Assembly (NCBI GenBank): GCA_964428015.1
Contig: CAYRWR010000014.1
Coordinates: forward strand, 1-64,000
Length of the DNA stretch: 64,000 nt
Origin: CAYRWR01 sp964428015
Lineage (GTDB): Bacteria; Spirochaetota; Brevinematia; Brevinematales; CAYRWR01
Direction of reading: 5' to 3'
Numbering within the stretch: position 1 is the stretch's first letter; each line of letters starts with the position of its first letter. Both the position numbers and the translations under genes were made by a program. This document shows positions 1-7,782 of this stretch, in pieces. Under the pieces are notes generated by a model. It ran no database searches, had not been told where the DNA came from, and saw only the letters and a program-made list of their open reading frames with translations.

Positions 1-1
1 A

Positions 2-808
2 GATATTACCAGTAACCAGACTGGATCCGGTCATTTTAAAATTACCGCCTCCACCCACACCGGCAGCTACATTGTTAAAAATAAAATTCCCTGATATCAA
101 TCCCTGACTGTTTTCTACATTCAGTCCACCTATGGAACCGGTAGTGGGACTGGTATGACTACTATTGCTGCACATTGTATTATTAAGAATTTTTATATTC
201 TGCGAATTAAGAACTGAGACGGCTCCAACCCATTGGGCATAATTGTTGGAAATGATACAATTTTCAATTATTGCATCATTACTGTTTTCAAAAGCTACAC
301 CACCTCCTTTTTTACCTGATGCGTTGGCTTTAATAATTACCAGATTTTTTAAGATCACTTTTTCAACACTGCTGACAAAAATAACTCTTGAACCAAGATT
401 GTACTCCTCAGATAAAATGGTGTTACCATTTTGGACATTAAAGTTAGAATCCCATCCCCCACTGATCATAATCTGATTCAAGTCAATAACCAATCCATCT
501 CCAGATAATGATAGTCCATTACCTGGTGTATATAAACCAGTTTCAATTTTTATATTAGTTGATCCCGATAGCGCGGCAATATCCAGCGCCACAGAAAGGG
601 ATAGCACAGGAGCTGAAGCATTTGTCCCTGTATTGCTATCATCTCCCGAAGATGATACATAGACAATGGTACTAGAAATGATTCTGGAATTTCCTGAATT
701 ATTGGTATTTCCATCTAAAATTGAATTAAAAATAGCACACCCAGTTGTTAAAAATAGTGAAAATACACCTGCAAAAAGAATTTTCCCTGGAAACAACTTC
801 GACATCAT
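2..808 (-). CDS. Right-handed beta-helix-like lipoprotein, 3' end beyond the window
   Basis: The reverse strand is open from the left edge to ATG at 808 (a second in-frame ATG lies at 805). An SD-like GGAGGG lies at 817-812, which suits either start. The first residues form a signal peptide ending in the lipobox LTTGC, so this is a predicted exported lipoprotein. About 269 residues are visible. They are rich in N, S, G, I and V and include an opening like SSSGDDSNTGTNASAPVLSL, typical of DUF1565/pectate-lyase-like beta-helix surface proteins, followed by ladder-like stretches such as IIENCIISNN and IKILNNTMCSNSS. The fold assignment rests on this repeat style. No catalytic residues can be named and the C-terminus is missing. 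Confidence 0.7.
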   Translation of the reverse strand, partial: MMSKLFPGKILFAGVFSLFLTTGCAIFNSILDGNTNNSGNSRIISSTIVYVSSSGDDSNTGTNASAPVLSLSVALDIAALSGSTNIKIETGLYTPGNGLSLSGDGLVIDLNQIMISGGWDSNFNVQNGNTILSEEYNLGSRVIFVSSVEKVILKNLVIIKANASGKKGGGVAFENSNDAIIENCIISNNYAQWVGAVSVLNSQNIKILNNTMCSNSSHTSPTTGSIGGLNVENSQGLISGNFIFNNVAAGVGGGGNFKMTGSSLVTGNI

Positions 809-1360
809 TTGTCCCTCCAAATTAATATTAAATTATATTACAATTAAATATTAATAAAATCAACATAATTTTTGATATTATTTCAAATAATAGCAAAAAT
901 TTAGATTCACAATGATCTTGTTATCTTATTATTTAACAACATTTTATACATACTATATTAATATGATATACACATCAACAGATAACTTTTTTAAGTCTTG
1001 ATCAAGTTCAACATCATACTTGCTTAAATAGGTTTATTTCAGTGCTATAAACTTATTATCACATAACAGTAAATCCAGTAAAACATTGAGTATTTCATAT
1101 AGCACAGCATCTATCACTGCTGCTGGTCTGGACACGTTTTGAAGCCTTCAAACAGTTATCCCTCCTCACGAGAAGGAATACAGTCATGCCATCAATACTT
1201 TAGCTATTTTGGGACTGAATCCAAACTAGTGTATGTAATTGTCCTATTTACGTATTACGAGATTCGGAAATACTTATGAGAATGTATTTTTAACGATTTG
1301 TAAAAATATTTTTTTATTTACCTAAATTGAATTGTACATCAAAAATATATTGACAAGATT
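809..1360. other. AT-rich intergenic region, no gene seen
   Basis: This 550-bp gap separates the divergently placed 5' end of the beta-helix lipoprotein and the 3' end of the histidine kinase. It is strongly AT-rich apart from a somewhat GC-richer patch at about 1100-1230. I see no supported ORF, tRNA or clear terminator. The patch could be a coding remnant, but no reading frame stays open long enough to support one. Confidence 0.5.
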
Positions 1361-3286
1361 TCAATCCTGGAACAAGGGCAACAAAACTTTAAAAACAGTG
1401 CCCTTTCCCGGTTCACTTTTCAGGAATAACCCGCCCTGATATTTCCGTATCAGAGTCTGGACGGTAAACAATCCCAAACCTGTTCCTTTTACTTTGCCTT
1501 TAGTCATAAAAAAAGGTGTAAACATCCTGGCTAGTGTATTTTCATCTATTCCGGTACCAGTATCACGGATTTCAATACAGAGAGGAGGATTAAGAAATGT
1601 CTGTTTTATAATATTGCACTCTGGTTGTATGCTTTCTGAAATATAAGTACTTACAAAAATATTCCCTTTATCCGGAATTGCATCTTTAGCATTTATTAAA
1701 AGATTAAGAATAATCTGTTCCAGGTGTATTGGAGCAATATCAATATAAACTTCAACTGCCTGCAAATTTGAAATAATAGAAATTTCCGGACCTAAGATTT
1801 TTTTCATTATTATCAGATACTCTTGAATCAACTCATCTGTATATACTGATTTTATTCCAGTCTGCGTCTGACGGCTGAAGGAAAGAAGATGTTGTGTCAA
1901 AGTACATGCATCATCTACTGTGTGTAATATGATTTTCACATCTTCATTTTCTTCTTTTTCAGTGCCGGAAATCGCAATAAGTTCAGCATATCCTCTGATA
2001 ATCGCTAAGAGGTTGTTTAAGTCATGCACTATTCCGCTGGCCATAAAACCCATCATTTCCATTTTCTGAGCCTGTATCAGCTGTTCATCCTTGTCCTCAA
2101 TATTGTTGAGTAACTCACTGAGCTGAGCATTTTTGTGTTCCAGTTCCATAGAATATTTGTGCAGCTCTTTTCTTGTACTTTTATAGTGCTCTAATATTAC
2201 AAAAAAAAGGCAGCCGATAAAAATCAGGGCACCCCAATGTGCTACTATAGGGACATCCAGTCCTAAGCTACGGCTAAAAGACACCAATTCTGAACCAGAT
2301 AGAAAAAGACCACCCAAAATGATGGGCCTGACTTTACCAGGTTCATTAAAATATGCCTTTAATACAATTGGCACAATGATTAAAACATTTATAAATATGA
2401 GAATATTTTCCAAAACCATCACTATTTTGACTATTGGGATCAAAAGCAAAATAAATACTGAAAGAGTAATTACAATATTTATCAGATTGAGAATATTATA
2501 CATAGATTTTTTTTCATTTTTGAAAAAGTACCTGAAAAACTCCACTAAAAAAATGATACATAGGTTAGTAGTGATCATATGTATTATACCCCAGGGAAAA
2601 GGAAAATCTTGAATGAATTGTTTTAATGGAGAGTATGAGATAAATTTGAAACCCATAAAGAGCAGATATAGACCGAAACTTATATATAGTCCTTTATCTT
2701 TGGTGTTTATGAAAAACATAGCTCCTATGCCAAAAACCAGTAGACAAAAACCAACCATAAAAAGAGAGATATTTCTTAGAAATATTTTATCAGATAAAAT
2801 TTGCTTTTCTTCGCCGTAATAAATCTCTAATTGTCCTGTAAAAAGAGATGTGTTCTGAACTCGTATTAAAATATCTGAATCGCCTTTCCATTCCGGTAAT
2901 GAGAGTATTTCCCAGCGTGCGTTTTCTATAACTTCATGCTTATTTGAAAAATCCAGATAATTGTATAATAAATTCCCCATGGTACTATAAACCTGTATAG
3001 GAGAATAAGTGTGCATCAACAATAATGCCGGGACACCATTTCTTATAGGATAGGTGTGCACACGAATCCATATTTCTTCTGCTCCTGAATTTTCTTTTTT
3101 TATCTGCAGATGAGGCATTTTAATCCAGGATATATTTTCCACATCAATTGTTTTCCCTGGGTCAAATTTAATTTTTCCAAAATGAAACTGGAGAGAAGAT
3201 ATATTGGTATTAGAGAAGACTTGATTAAAAGAAATCATATTCAGCACAATTAAAAAAAGTAAATAGAATCTGCATGTTCGGTACAA
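1361..3286 (-). CDS. 7TM membrane sensor histidine kinase
   Basis: 641 aa. An N-terminal signal peptide is followed by about 150 residues of predicted periplasmic beta-rich domain (7TMR-DISM type), seven hydrophobic helices at about 170-370, a short coiled coil and a kinase core. The H-box contains VHDLNN with the phospho-acceptor His at about residue 421. The N-box is LNLLINAKDAI, G1 is DTGTGI, the F-box is FTPFF and G2 is GTGLGLFTVQ. The HDxNN style places it in the HDFNN-like kinase group (NtrB/PAS-kinase class). There is no receiver domain and no response regulator next to it, so its partner is elsewhere. It should autophosphorylate on the cytoplasmic side in response to an unknown envelope ligand. 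The gene is AT-richer than those around 5-12 kb. Confidence 0.85.
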   Translation of the reverse strand: MYRTCRFYLLFLIVLNMISFNQVFSNTNISSLQFHFGKIKFDPGKTIDVENISWIKMPHLQIKKENSGAEEIWIRVHTYPIRNGVPALLLMHTYSPIQVYSTMGNLLYNYLDFSNKHEVIENARWEILSLPEWKGDSDILIRVQNTSLFTGQLEIYYGEEKQILSDKIFLRNISLFMVGFCLLVFGIGAMFFINTKDKGLYISFGLYLLFMGFKFISYSPLKQFIQDFPFPWGIIHMITTNLCIIFLVEFFRYFFKNEKKSMYNILNLINIVITLSVFILLLIPIVKIVMVLENILIFINVLIIVPIVLKAYFNEPGKVRPIILGGLFLSGSELVSFSRSLGLDVPIVAHWGALIFIGCLFFVILEHYKSTRKELHKYSMELEHKNAQLSELLNNIEDKDEQLIQAQKMEMMGFMASGIVHDLNNLLAIIRGYAELIAISGTEKEENEDVKIILHTVDDACTLTQHLLSFSRQTQTGIKSVYTDELIQEYLIIMKKILGPEISIISNLQAVEVYIDIAPIHLEQIILNLLINAKDAIPDKGNIFVSTYISESIQPECNIIKQTFLNPPLCIEIRDTGTGIDENTLARMFTPFFMTKGKVKGTGLGLFTVQTLIRKYQGGLFLKSEPGKGTVFKVLLPLFQD

Positions 3287-3505
3287 AGCTGTCTCCCTAG
3301 TGCTGCAACCAATCCTTTTGGTCTGTACAGACTACTTTATATCTTTACTTAATAAATATTACTACTTCACCAAAATCTTAAAAACTTTATTTTTGGAAAT
3401 ATATATTTATCTATTTTATACATTATCTCTTTTCGTAGAAAATATTTCAATCTCAAAAAGATTATTTAAAATCATATTTCTGGATTGAAATATTTTAATA
3501 ACCAA

Positions 3506-3537
3506 AATAAACCGGGTCTTTTCAGACCCGGTTTATT
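3506..3537 (-). terminator. Rho-independent terminator of the small Cys-rich lipoprotein gene
   Basis: A 14-bp inverted repeat with a 4-nt loop at 3520-3523 (core ACCGGGTCT / AGACCCGGT), followed on the minus strand by a T-rich run. The hairpin starts exactly at the stop codon of the lipoprotein gene. Confidence 0.85.
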
Positions 3538-3968
3538 TATTCTTCATCTTTTGCTGTTAATGTACTTACCTTTATTATGCCGCCATCTTTTATCCCCTCC
3601 ACCACTATGGCGTAGCCGCTTTCTTTGGTGGAATTTGCCAGATAATCTTTAGCCAGGGCATTACCGTTTTCGTCAAAGGGTGTAAATTCCCAGACACCTG
3701 AATCCGGATTCTTAAGCATTATACCGTACCCGGAAAACTCACAGGCCTGTAAACAGTGCTTGGTATGGTTTTGGGGTGCATTTTTAGGATCACTGCCGTC
3801 CATGGCTTTGTCCTTGGTACCGCATTGTTTATCCATCAGTACTCCGTCAAATACCACGGTTTGGGCTTTAGCTATACCAGAGGTCGTATTCGAGTTACTT
3901 TTATTGGTACAGCTGAGCAGTATCAGAGACATTAGAGTTAGACTCAACAACAGCATTTTGTTCTTCAT
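3537..3968 (-). CDS. Small lipoprotein with conserved cysteines
   Basis: 143 aa. The N-terminus is a short signal peptide with lipobox LLSC (Cys at about residue 20), so the mature protein should be lipidated. The mature part carries three cysteines in the segments LMDKQCGTK and TKHCLQACEF, with a nearby His, which could form a disulfide or a metal site. The rest is predicted beta strand (YAIVVEGIKDGG). I recognise the general type (short exported DxxC..HxxxC proteins of unknown function) but cannot assign a role. The start has a good SD (AAGGAG) and a strong promoter just upstream. It is a single-gene transcript. Confidence 0.75.
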   Translation of the reverse strand: MKNKMLLLSLTLMSLILLSCTNKSNSNTTSGIAKAQTVVFDGVLMDKQCGTKDKAMDGSDPKNAPQNHTKHCLQACEFSGYGIMLKNPDSGVWEFTPFDENGNALAKDYLANSTKESGYAIVVEGIKDGGIIKVSTLTAKDEE

Positions 3969-3988
3969 TTCAACTCCTTTTTTCTTTT

Positions 3989-4017
3989 ATTTTAGGCATC
4001 ACTGTGAAATATGTCAA
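3989..4017 (-). promoter_or_regulatory. Sigma-70 promoter for the small lipoprotein
   Basis: On the minus strand TTGACA (4017-4012), 17-bp spacer, TAAAAT (3994-3989). The -10 lies about 20 bp before the ATG at 3968. Confidence 0.7.
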
Positions 4018-4097
4018 TGCATAACAGGATTATATTCCTATTGATTCAGTTAGATACTAAGCATTTTTATTTGCAGCCGTAGGCTTAACAAGCACGG

Positions 4098-4234
4098 CCT
4101 GCTGGCAGGAATATATAAGGTATTTCTAACCATTCAAGAGGAAGAACTGACCTGCTGGAGGGCGGGAGCGCCCCCTACCGCCGCCACCCAGATCCTCACT
4201 GGGAAATAGCATTCCTGGCCTGCTGAAGGCCAGG
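4098..4234. repeat. Three short GC-rich hairpins sharing CCTGCTG
   Basis: The 308-bp gap between the lipoprotein and marC holds three palindromes: 4098-4109 (CCTGC-TG-GCAGG), 4160-4173 (GGGCG-GGAG-CGCCC) and 4214-4234 (8-bp stem CCTGGCCT / AGGCCAGG). Each lies in or beside a CCTGCTG word. They look like short repeat-type elements. The last might end marC transcription, although no U tract follows. Confidence 0.4.
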
Positions 4235-4276
4235 CTCCACTCTACCCCCAAACTAAATATGTGCGGACGACTGAGT

Positions 4277-4894
4277 CTAAAGACCCATAAGATGATTACT
4301 TTTTAGAAATGCCAGGACTCCATTTGCCACCATTTGTATTCCAATTGTGGAGACTATCAGTCCTGTGATGCGTATCAAGGCGCCCGCGATGTGGTATTTG
4401 ACCAGCAGACGATTAATGGCAGGACTGACCAGCATAACCAGGTAATTGACGCCAACCGCGATCAAAACGGCCACAGAAGTGACCCAAATCCCGTATTGAG
4501 CGGGAAAAGATACCGCGGCACTGATAGTAGCGGGACCTGCGATCATGGGTGAAGCAATAGGAACAATACTTATATCTTCCAGTTTCTGATGGTGCTCCAT
4601 TTCAAAAAACACCCCTTTTTCCAATGCCTGAAAGCCCCGCAAGGCCAGAATGATACCTCCGGCAATGGTAAAAGCATAAATTTCCACATGGAATACCTGG
4701 GTCAGCAGAAAATTGCCCCCCCAGGTAAAGGTCACCAGTATGAGTGCGGCCACCAGACTGGCACGGGTAGCCAGTTTTAGTACACTTTTTTTGTCATTTT
4801 CATCAGTCAGAGCTGCCATCAGGATGATCTTGGATACAGGATTGATGAGCGCGATTAAAATAAGTGTACAGTCCAGTAAAGCTTTCCATTCCAT
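4277..4894 (-). CDS. MarC family integral membrane protein
   Basis: 205 aa, the usual length for MarC/YhgN/YchE proteins (UPF0056). It has six predicted transmembrane helices and the family signature around PIASPMIAGPATISAA at about residues 112-127, plus an N-terminal FxxLINPxxK-like segment (LIALINPVSKI). The family was once linked to multiple antibiotic resistance, but its transport substrate is not established. The gene is monocistronic with its own promoter. The start codon at 4894 is preceded by AAGGAAATAAC, a reasonable SD. Confidence 0.9.
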   Translation of the reverse strand: MEWKALLDCTLILIALINPVSKIILMAALTDENDKKSVLKLATRASLVAALILVTFTWGGNFLLTQVFHVEIYAFTIAGGIILALRGFQALEKGVFFEMEHHQKLEDISIVPIASPMIAGPATISAAVSFPAQYGIWVTSVAVLIAVGVNYLVMLVSPAINRLLVKYHIAGALIRITGLIVSTIGIQMVANGVLAFLKSNHLMGL

Positions 4895-4918
4895 GTTATT
4901 TCCTTTACATTTTTACTC

Positions 4919-4947
4919 ATTATACATCTTATGACACACACCCACAA
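4919..4947 (-). promoter_or_regulatory. Sigma-70 promoter for marC
   Basis: On the minus strand TTGTGG (4947-4942), 17-bp spacer, perfect TATAAT (4924-4919), 25 bp before the start codon. Confidence 0.6.
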
Positions 4948-4995
4948 TAATTTCAAAACACCTGATTTCAACCTTCTTTTTTTGAGTGTGGATAA

Positions 4996-5024
4996 TTGAT
5001 TTATTGTACAATCATCTTTAAAAT
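4996..5024 (+). promoter_or_regulatory. Promoter of tRNA-Pro
   Basis: TTGATT (4996-5001), 17-bp spacer, TAAAAT (5019-5024). The mature tRNA 5' end is 12 bp beyond the -10. Confidence 0.6.
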
Positions 5025-5036
5025 ATATGTCCAATA

Positions 5037-5110
5037 CGGGCTGTAGCGCAGTTCGGTAGCGCGCTTCGTTCGGGACGAAGAGGCCGGGAGTTCAAATCTC
5101 CCCAGCCCGA
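5037..5110 (+). tRNA. tRNA-Pro (anticodon CGG)
   Basis: 74-nt cloverleaf. The acceptor stem is CGGGCTG pairing with CAGCCCG, with discriminator A at 5110. The D-arm has the typical GTAGCGCAG...GGTAGCGC. The anticodon stem is CTTCG/CGAAG with loop TTCGGGA, giving anticodon CGG, which reads CCG. The T-arm is GGGAG-TTCAAAT-CTCCC. The 3' CCA is not encoded and must be added after transcription. A promoter lies just upstream and a terminator immediately downstream, so it is a single-tRNA unit. Confidence 0.96.
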
Positions 5111-5148
5111 AAGAGGCTGTCTCAGTAATATGAGACAGCCTCTTTTTT
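5111..5148 (+). terminator. Terminator of the tRNA-Pro transcript
   Basis: A perfect 14-bp stem (5111-5124 with 5131-5144), 6-nt loop, then a run of T residues. It starts on the base after the tRNA discriminator. Confidence 0.92.
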
Positions 5149-5236
5149 GGTATAGCAATTATATTTTTTTTGCGTTTTTTTTAGAGTTTGCTTAACGTTA
5201 ATGCCTGATAATTCCAATAATCATAAGGATACCTCC

Positions 5237-7198
5237 ATGAAAGAAAAGAAACCCAACGGCAATCCCACGCCGGAAAGGGTAGACGATCCTTCTCAAAACA
5301 AGTCCCGAAAAACTCCCTTTCGTACTCTGGGACCGGTAACCAATCTGGAAGACCACACCCGCTCCAACTGGTGGAACCAGATTTTTAATTCCCTCTATCT
5401 CAAGACCGACGGAGACGTGGTAGAAGACCAGGGGATCACCAAGGATGAAATGAATTCCTTTGTTAAGATCCTGGATATTCAAAGAGACGAATCCGTACTG
5501 GATGTGTGCTGTGGTCAAGGGCGTCATTCCCTGGAGCTGGCCCGCCGTGGCTTCCTCAAAGTGGAAGGACTGGACCGTAGTCACTATCTCATCCAACGCG
5601 CCCGTAATATCAGCCGAAAACAGGGTCTGTCCCTTAAGTTTAAAGAAGGTGATGCCCGCAAACTCCCCTATCCCAATGATACTTTTGACAAAGTCATGAT
5701 CCTGGGCAACAGCTTCGGTTACTTTGAGACCAAGCAGGATGACGAACAGGTCCTGAAAGAAGTCTTTCGTGTACTGAAACCCCGGGGCAAGGTCCTGCTG
5801 GATCTGTCTGACGGGGAATTCCTGAAGAAAAGTTTTCAGCCCCGTTCCTGGGAGTGGATTGATAAAAACCACTTTGTATGCCGTGAGCGTAGTCTGTCGC
5901 GCGACGAGCAGAAGCTTATTTCACGCGAAGTCATAACCCACGTGGAAAAAGGGGTGCTGGCTGACCAGTTTTACTCCGAACGCCTCTATAACCGGGAAAG
6001 CATCACAGAACTGCTGCAGAAATCCAATTTCTCGGACATTCAAACCCATGGAATGATCAAGACGGAATCCATGCGAAACCAGGACCTGGGTATGATGGAA
6101 CAGCGCATCATACTTACCGCGGTAGTAAAGAAAGACTGGAGTCCGGTCAAGGCAAATAAAGGCCAGAAGCTCCGTCATGTCACCGTACTCATGGGTGATC
6201 CCAGTAAAGAAGATATAATCAAACCGGGAGCCAACTTTGACGAGGACGATTTTTATACCATTGATTCTCTCAAAGCTGCTCTGCGCAATCTGCCTAACTA
6301 CCAGTTTTCCTACCTGGACAGCCACGACACTCTGATCTCCGACCTCACTAAACTCAAAGGTAAAACCGATTATATCTTCAATCTGTGTGATGAAGGCTAT
6401 ATGAACGACGCCAAACTGGAGCTCCATATCCCGGCTATACTGGAGATGCTCAGCATCCCCTATACCGGGTCCAATCCCCAGTGTCTGGCCTATTGTTATG
6501 ATAAATCACTGGTCCGCGGTATAGCCCAGGAAATGAATATCCCCACCCCCCGGGGTAAGTTTGTCAATCCGGAAGATTCTACTTTTGAACTGGGTTTTGA
6601 ATTCCCGGTTATCATCAAGCCTAACTTCGGGGACAGCTCCTTCGGTATTACCCAGAAGAGCGTGTGTTATAACGTAGAACAGGTCATCGCGGCTATTGCC
6701 CGCATCCGTGATCAGTTCGGCTACAATAAACCCATCCTGGTGGAAGAATTTCTCACAGGAGCGGATATCAGCGTAGGTATCTTGGGCAATCCCCCTGAAG
6801 ATTATTATGTTTTACCCATTGTTGAAGAAGACTATTCCTGTCTGCCCCCGGAACTCCCCCGCATCGCTGGTTACGAAGCCAAATGGGACCCTACCTCTCC
6901 CTACTGGAATCTCAAATCCCTGCCTATCCAGCTCCCTGAAAACATCCGCCAGAACCTGGAGGAGTGGTGTCTGAAAATGGTGGAAAGACTGGAATGCCGT
7001 GATTATACCAGACTGGACTGGCGCCTGGACAGTCAGGGTATCCCCCGTCTGCTGGAAGTCAACCCCAATCCCGGCTGGTGCTGGGACGGGCATCTCAACA
7101 AAATGGCTGCTCATGCTGACATGAACTACAGTCAGTTGCTGGGCCGCATACTGGAATCAGCAGAGCGCAGACTCAAACTGGGTGAAATCGGTAAATGA
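5237..7198 (+). CDS. Fused SAM-dependent methyltransferase / D-Ala-D-Ala ligase-like ATP-grasp protein
   Basis: 653 aa from ATG 5237, chosen because AAGGA lies 7 bp upstream. An ATG at 5201 would add 12 residues but has no SD. The N-terminal half (to about 300) is a class I methyltransferase with motif I VLDVCCGQGRHS, acidic GLDRS at the end of beta2, and the post-I region GDARKLPYPNDTFD. The C-terminal half (about 320-640) is an ATP-grasp ligase of the DdlA/B superfamily, with YTGSNP, CYDKSLVR, FPVIIKPNFGDSSFGI, VEEFL and the metal/ATP end motif LLEVNPNPGW. Both halves appear intact. The substrate is unknown. The fusion suggests methylation and ATP-dependent ligation of one small peptide or amino-acid product. 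It is not the housekeeping Ddl, judging by the domain order and length. Confidence 0.85.
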   Translation: MKEKKPNGNPTPERVDDPSQNKSRKTPFRTLGPVTNLEDHTRSNWWNQIFNSLYLKTDGDVVEDQGITKDEMNSFVKILDIQRDESVLDVCCGQGRHSLELARRGFLKVEGLDRSHYLIQRARNISRKQGLSLKFKEGDARKLPYPNDTFDKVMILGNSFGYFETKQDDEQVLKEVFRVLKPRGKVLLDLSDGEFLKKSFQPRSWEWIDKNHFVCRERSLSRDEQKLISREVITHVEKGVLADQFYSERLYNRESITELLQKSNFSDIQTHGMIKTESMRNQDLGMMEQRIILTAVVKKDWSPVKANKGQKLRHVTVLMGDPSKEDIIKPGANFDEDDFYTIDSLKAALRNLPNYQFSYLDSHDTLISDLTKLKGKTDYIFNLCDEGYMNDAKLELHIPAILEMLSIPYTGSNPQCLAYCYDKSLVRGIAQEMNIPTPRGKFVNPEDSTFELGFEFPVIIKPNFGDSSFGITQKSVCYNVEQVIAAIARIRDQFGYNKPILVEEFLTGADISVGILGNPPEDYYVLPIVEEDYSCLPPELPRIAGYEAKWDPTSPYWNLKSLPIQLPENIRQNLEEWCLKMVERLECRDYTRLDWRLDSQGIPRLLEVNPNPGWCWDGHLNKMAAHADMNYSQLLGRILESAERRLKLGEIGK

Positions 7199-7213
7199 AA
7201 ACCTATGTACAAA

Positions 7214-7247
7214 AAATAAAGAGCGGCTTATTTGCCGCTCTTTATTT
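7214..7247. terminator. Bidirectional terminator between convergent genes
   Basis: A 14-bp stem (AAATAAAGAGCGGC with GCCGCTCTTTATTT) with a 6-nt loop, A-rich before and T-rich after, so it can work both ways. The TAA stop of the minus-strand gene sits in the loop. Confidence 0.88.
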
Positions 7248-7686
7248 TTATCTTCTTCAGATCTCCATAAAATTTTTCTACACATTCGGGGCACATACCA
7301 TGGCTTAATACCGCTTCGCTGTGCTCTGTGATATATTTTTCAATGGGTATCCATTCGTTTTCCAGTCTGATTTTTTTACAATTGGCACATACCGGCAGGA
7401 ATCCTCTCAGATACTGCAGCCGTTTAAAGAGATTGCGTGTAATGATTATGACAATCACTGCCAGGATGATAACTACTAACATCTGAAAGAAACTCTCCTG
7501 CCATACCCAGGGCTGGGGAGGGGCTCCCAGAAAAGCGTGCTGCAAGTCAAAGATTTCTATGATGAGAAGACACAGCATAGTAAAGGCAAAACCCAGAAAC
7601 TCAAAAAAATAGATTCGTTTTTTTATAACATCCAGTGATAGATATATCGGCTGAATAAGGTCTTCTGGTATCTTTTTTTTCTGCAT
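7228..7686 (-). CDS. Two-TM protein with C-terminal zinc-ribbon-like motif
   Basis: 152 aa. Two hydrophobic helices (about 27-48 and 65-88) are followed by a cytoplasmic tail with the sequence LPVCANCKKIRLENEWIPIE and, about 30 residues on, HGMCPECVEKFY. This CxxCKKIR...CPEC module is a recurring tail of PAS/GAF signalling proteins in many deltaproteobacteria and related groups. Here it is attached to a membrane anchor with no sensor domain. The two CxxC pairs suggest Zn or redox binding. There is no SD before the ATG and a promoter sits at the right distance for a leaderless message. Confidence 0.75.
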   Translation of the reverse strand: MQKKKIPEDLIQPIYLSLDVIKKRIYFFEFLGFAFTMLCLLIIEIFDLQHAFLGAPPQPWVWQESFFQMLVVIILAVIVIIITRNLFKRLQYLRGFLPVCANCKKIRLENEWIPIEKYITEHSEAVLSHGMCPECVEKFYGDLKKIKIKSGK

Positions 7687-7691
7687 GGTTA

Positions 7692-7720
7692 ATATTAGGC
7701 ATTACCCTGAAGTTAGTCAA
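7692..7720 (-). promoter_or_regulatory. Promoter giving a possibly leaderless transcript
   Basis: On the minus strand TTGACT (7720-7715), 17-bp spacer, TAATAT (7697-7692). Transcription would start at about 7685-7686, on the ATG itself. Confidence 0.5.
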
Positions 7721-7734
7721 GCAAAATTGATATT

Positions 7735-7768
7735 AAAAAATCCCCCCATAAAATGGAGGGATTTTTTT
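7735..7768 (-). terminator. Terminator of the transhydrogenase operon
   Basis: An inverted repeat with A-tract and T-tract arms around CCCxCCA...TGGxGGG (one mismatch), 5-nt loop. It lies 15 bp past the pntB stop and reads into TTTTTTA on the minus strand. Confidence 0.8.
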
Positions 7769-7782
7769 TCCGATGAAATAGT

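Noticed and set aside
1100..1230. GC-richer patch that could be a transposase remnant
   Set aside because: A few residues resemble an IS transposase N-terminus, but the frame is broken and too short to support it.
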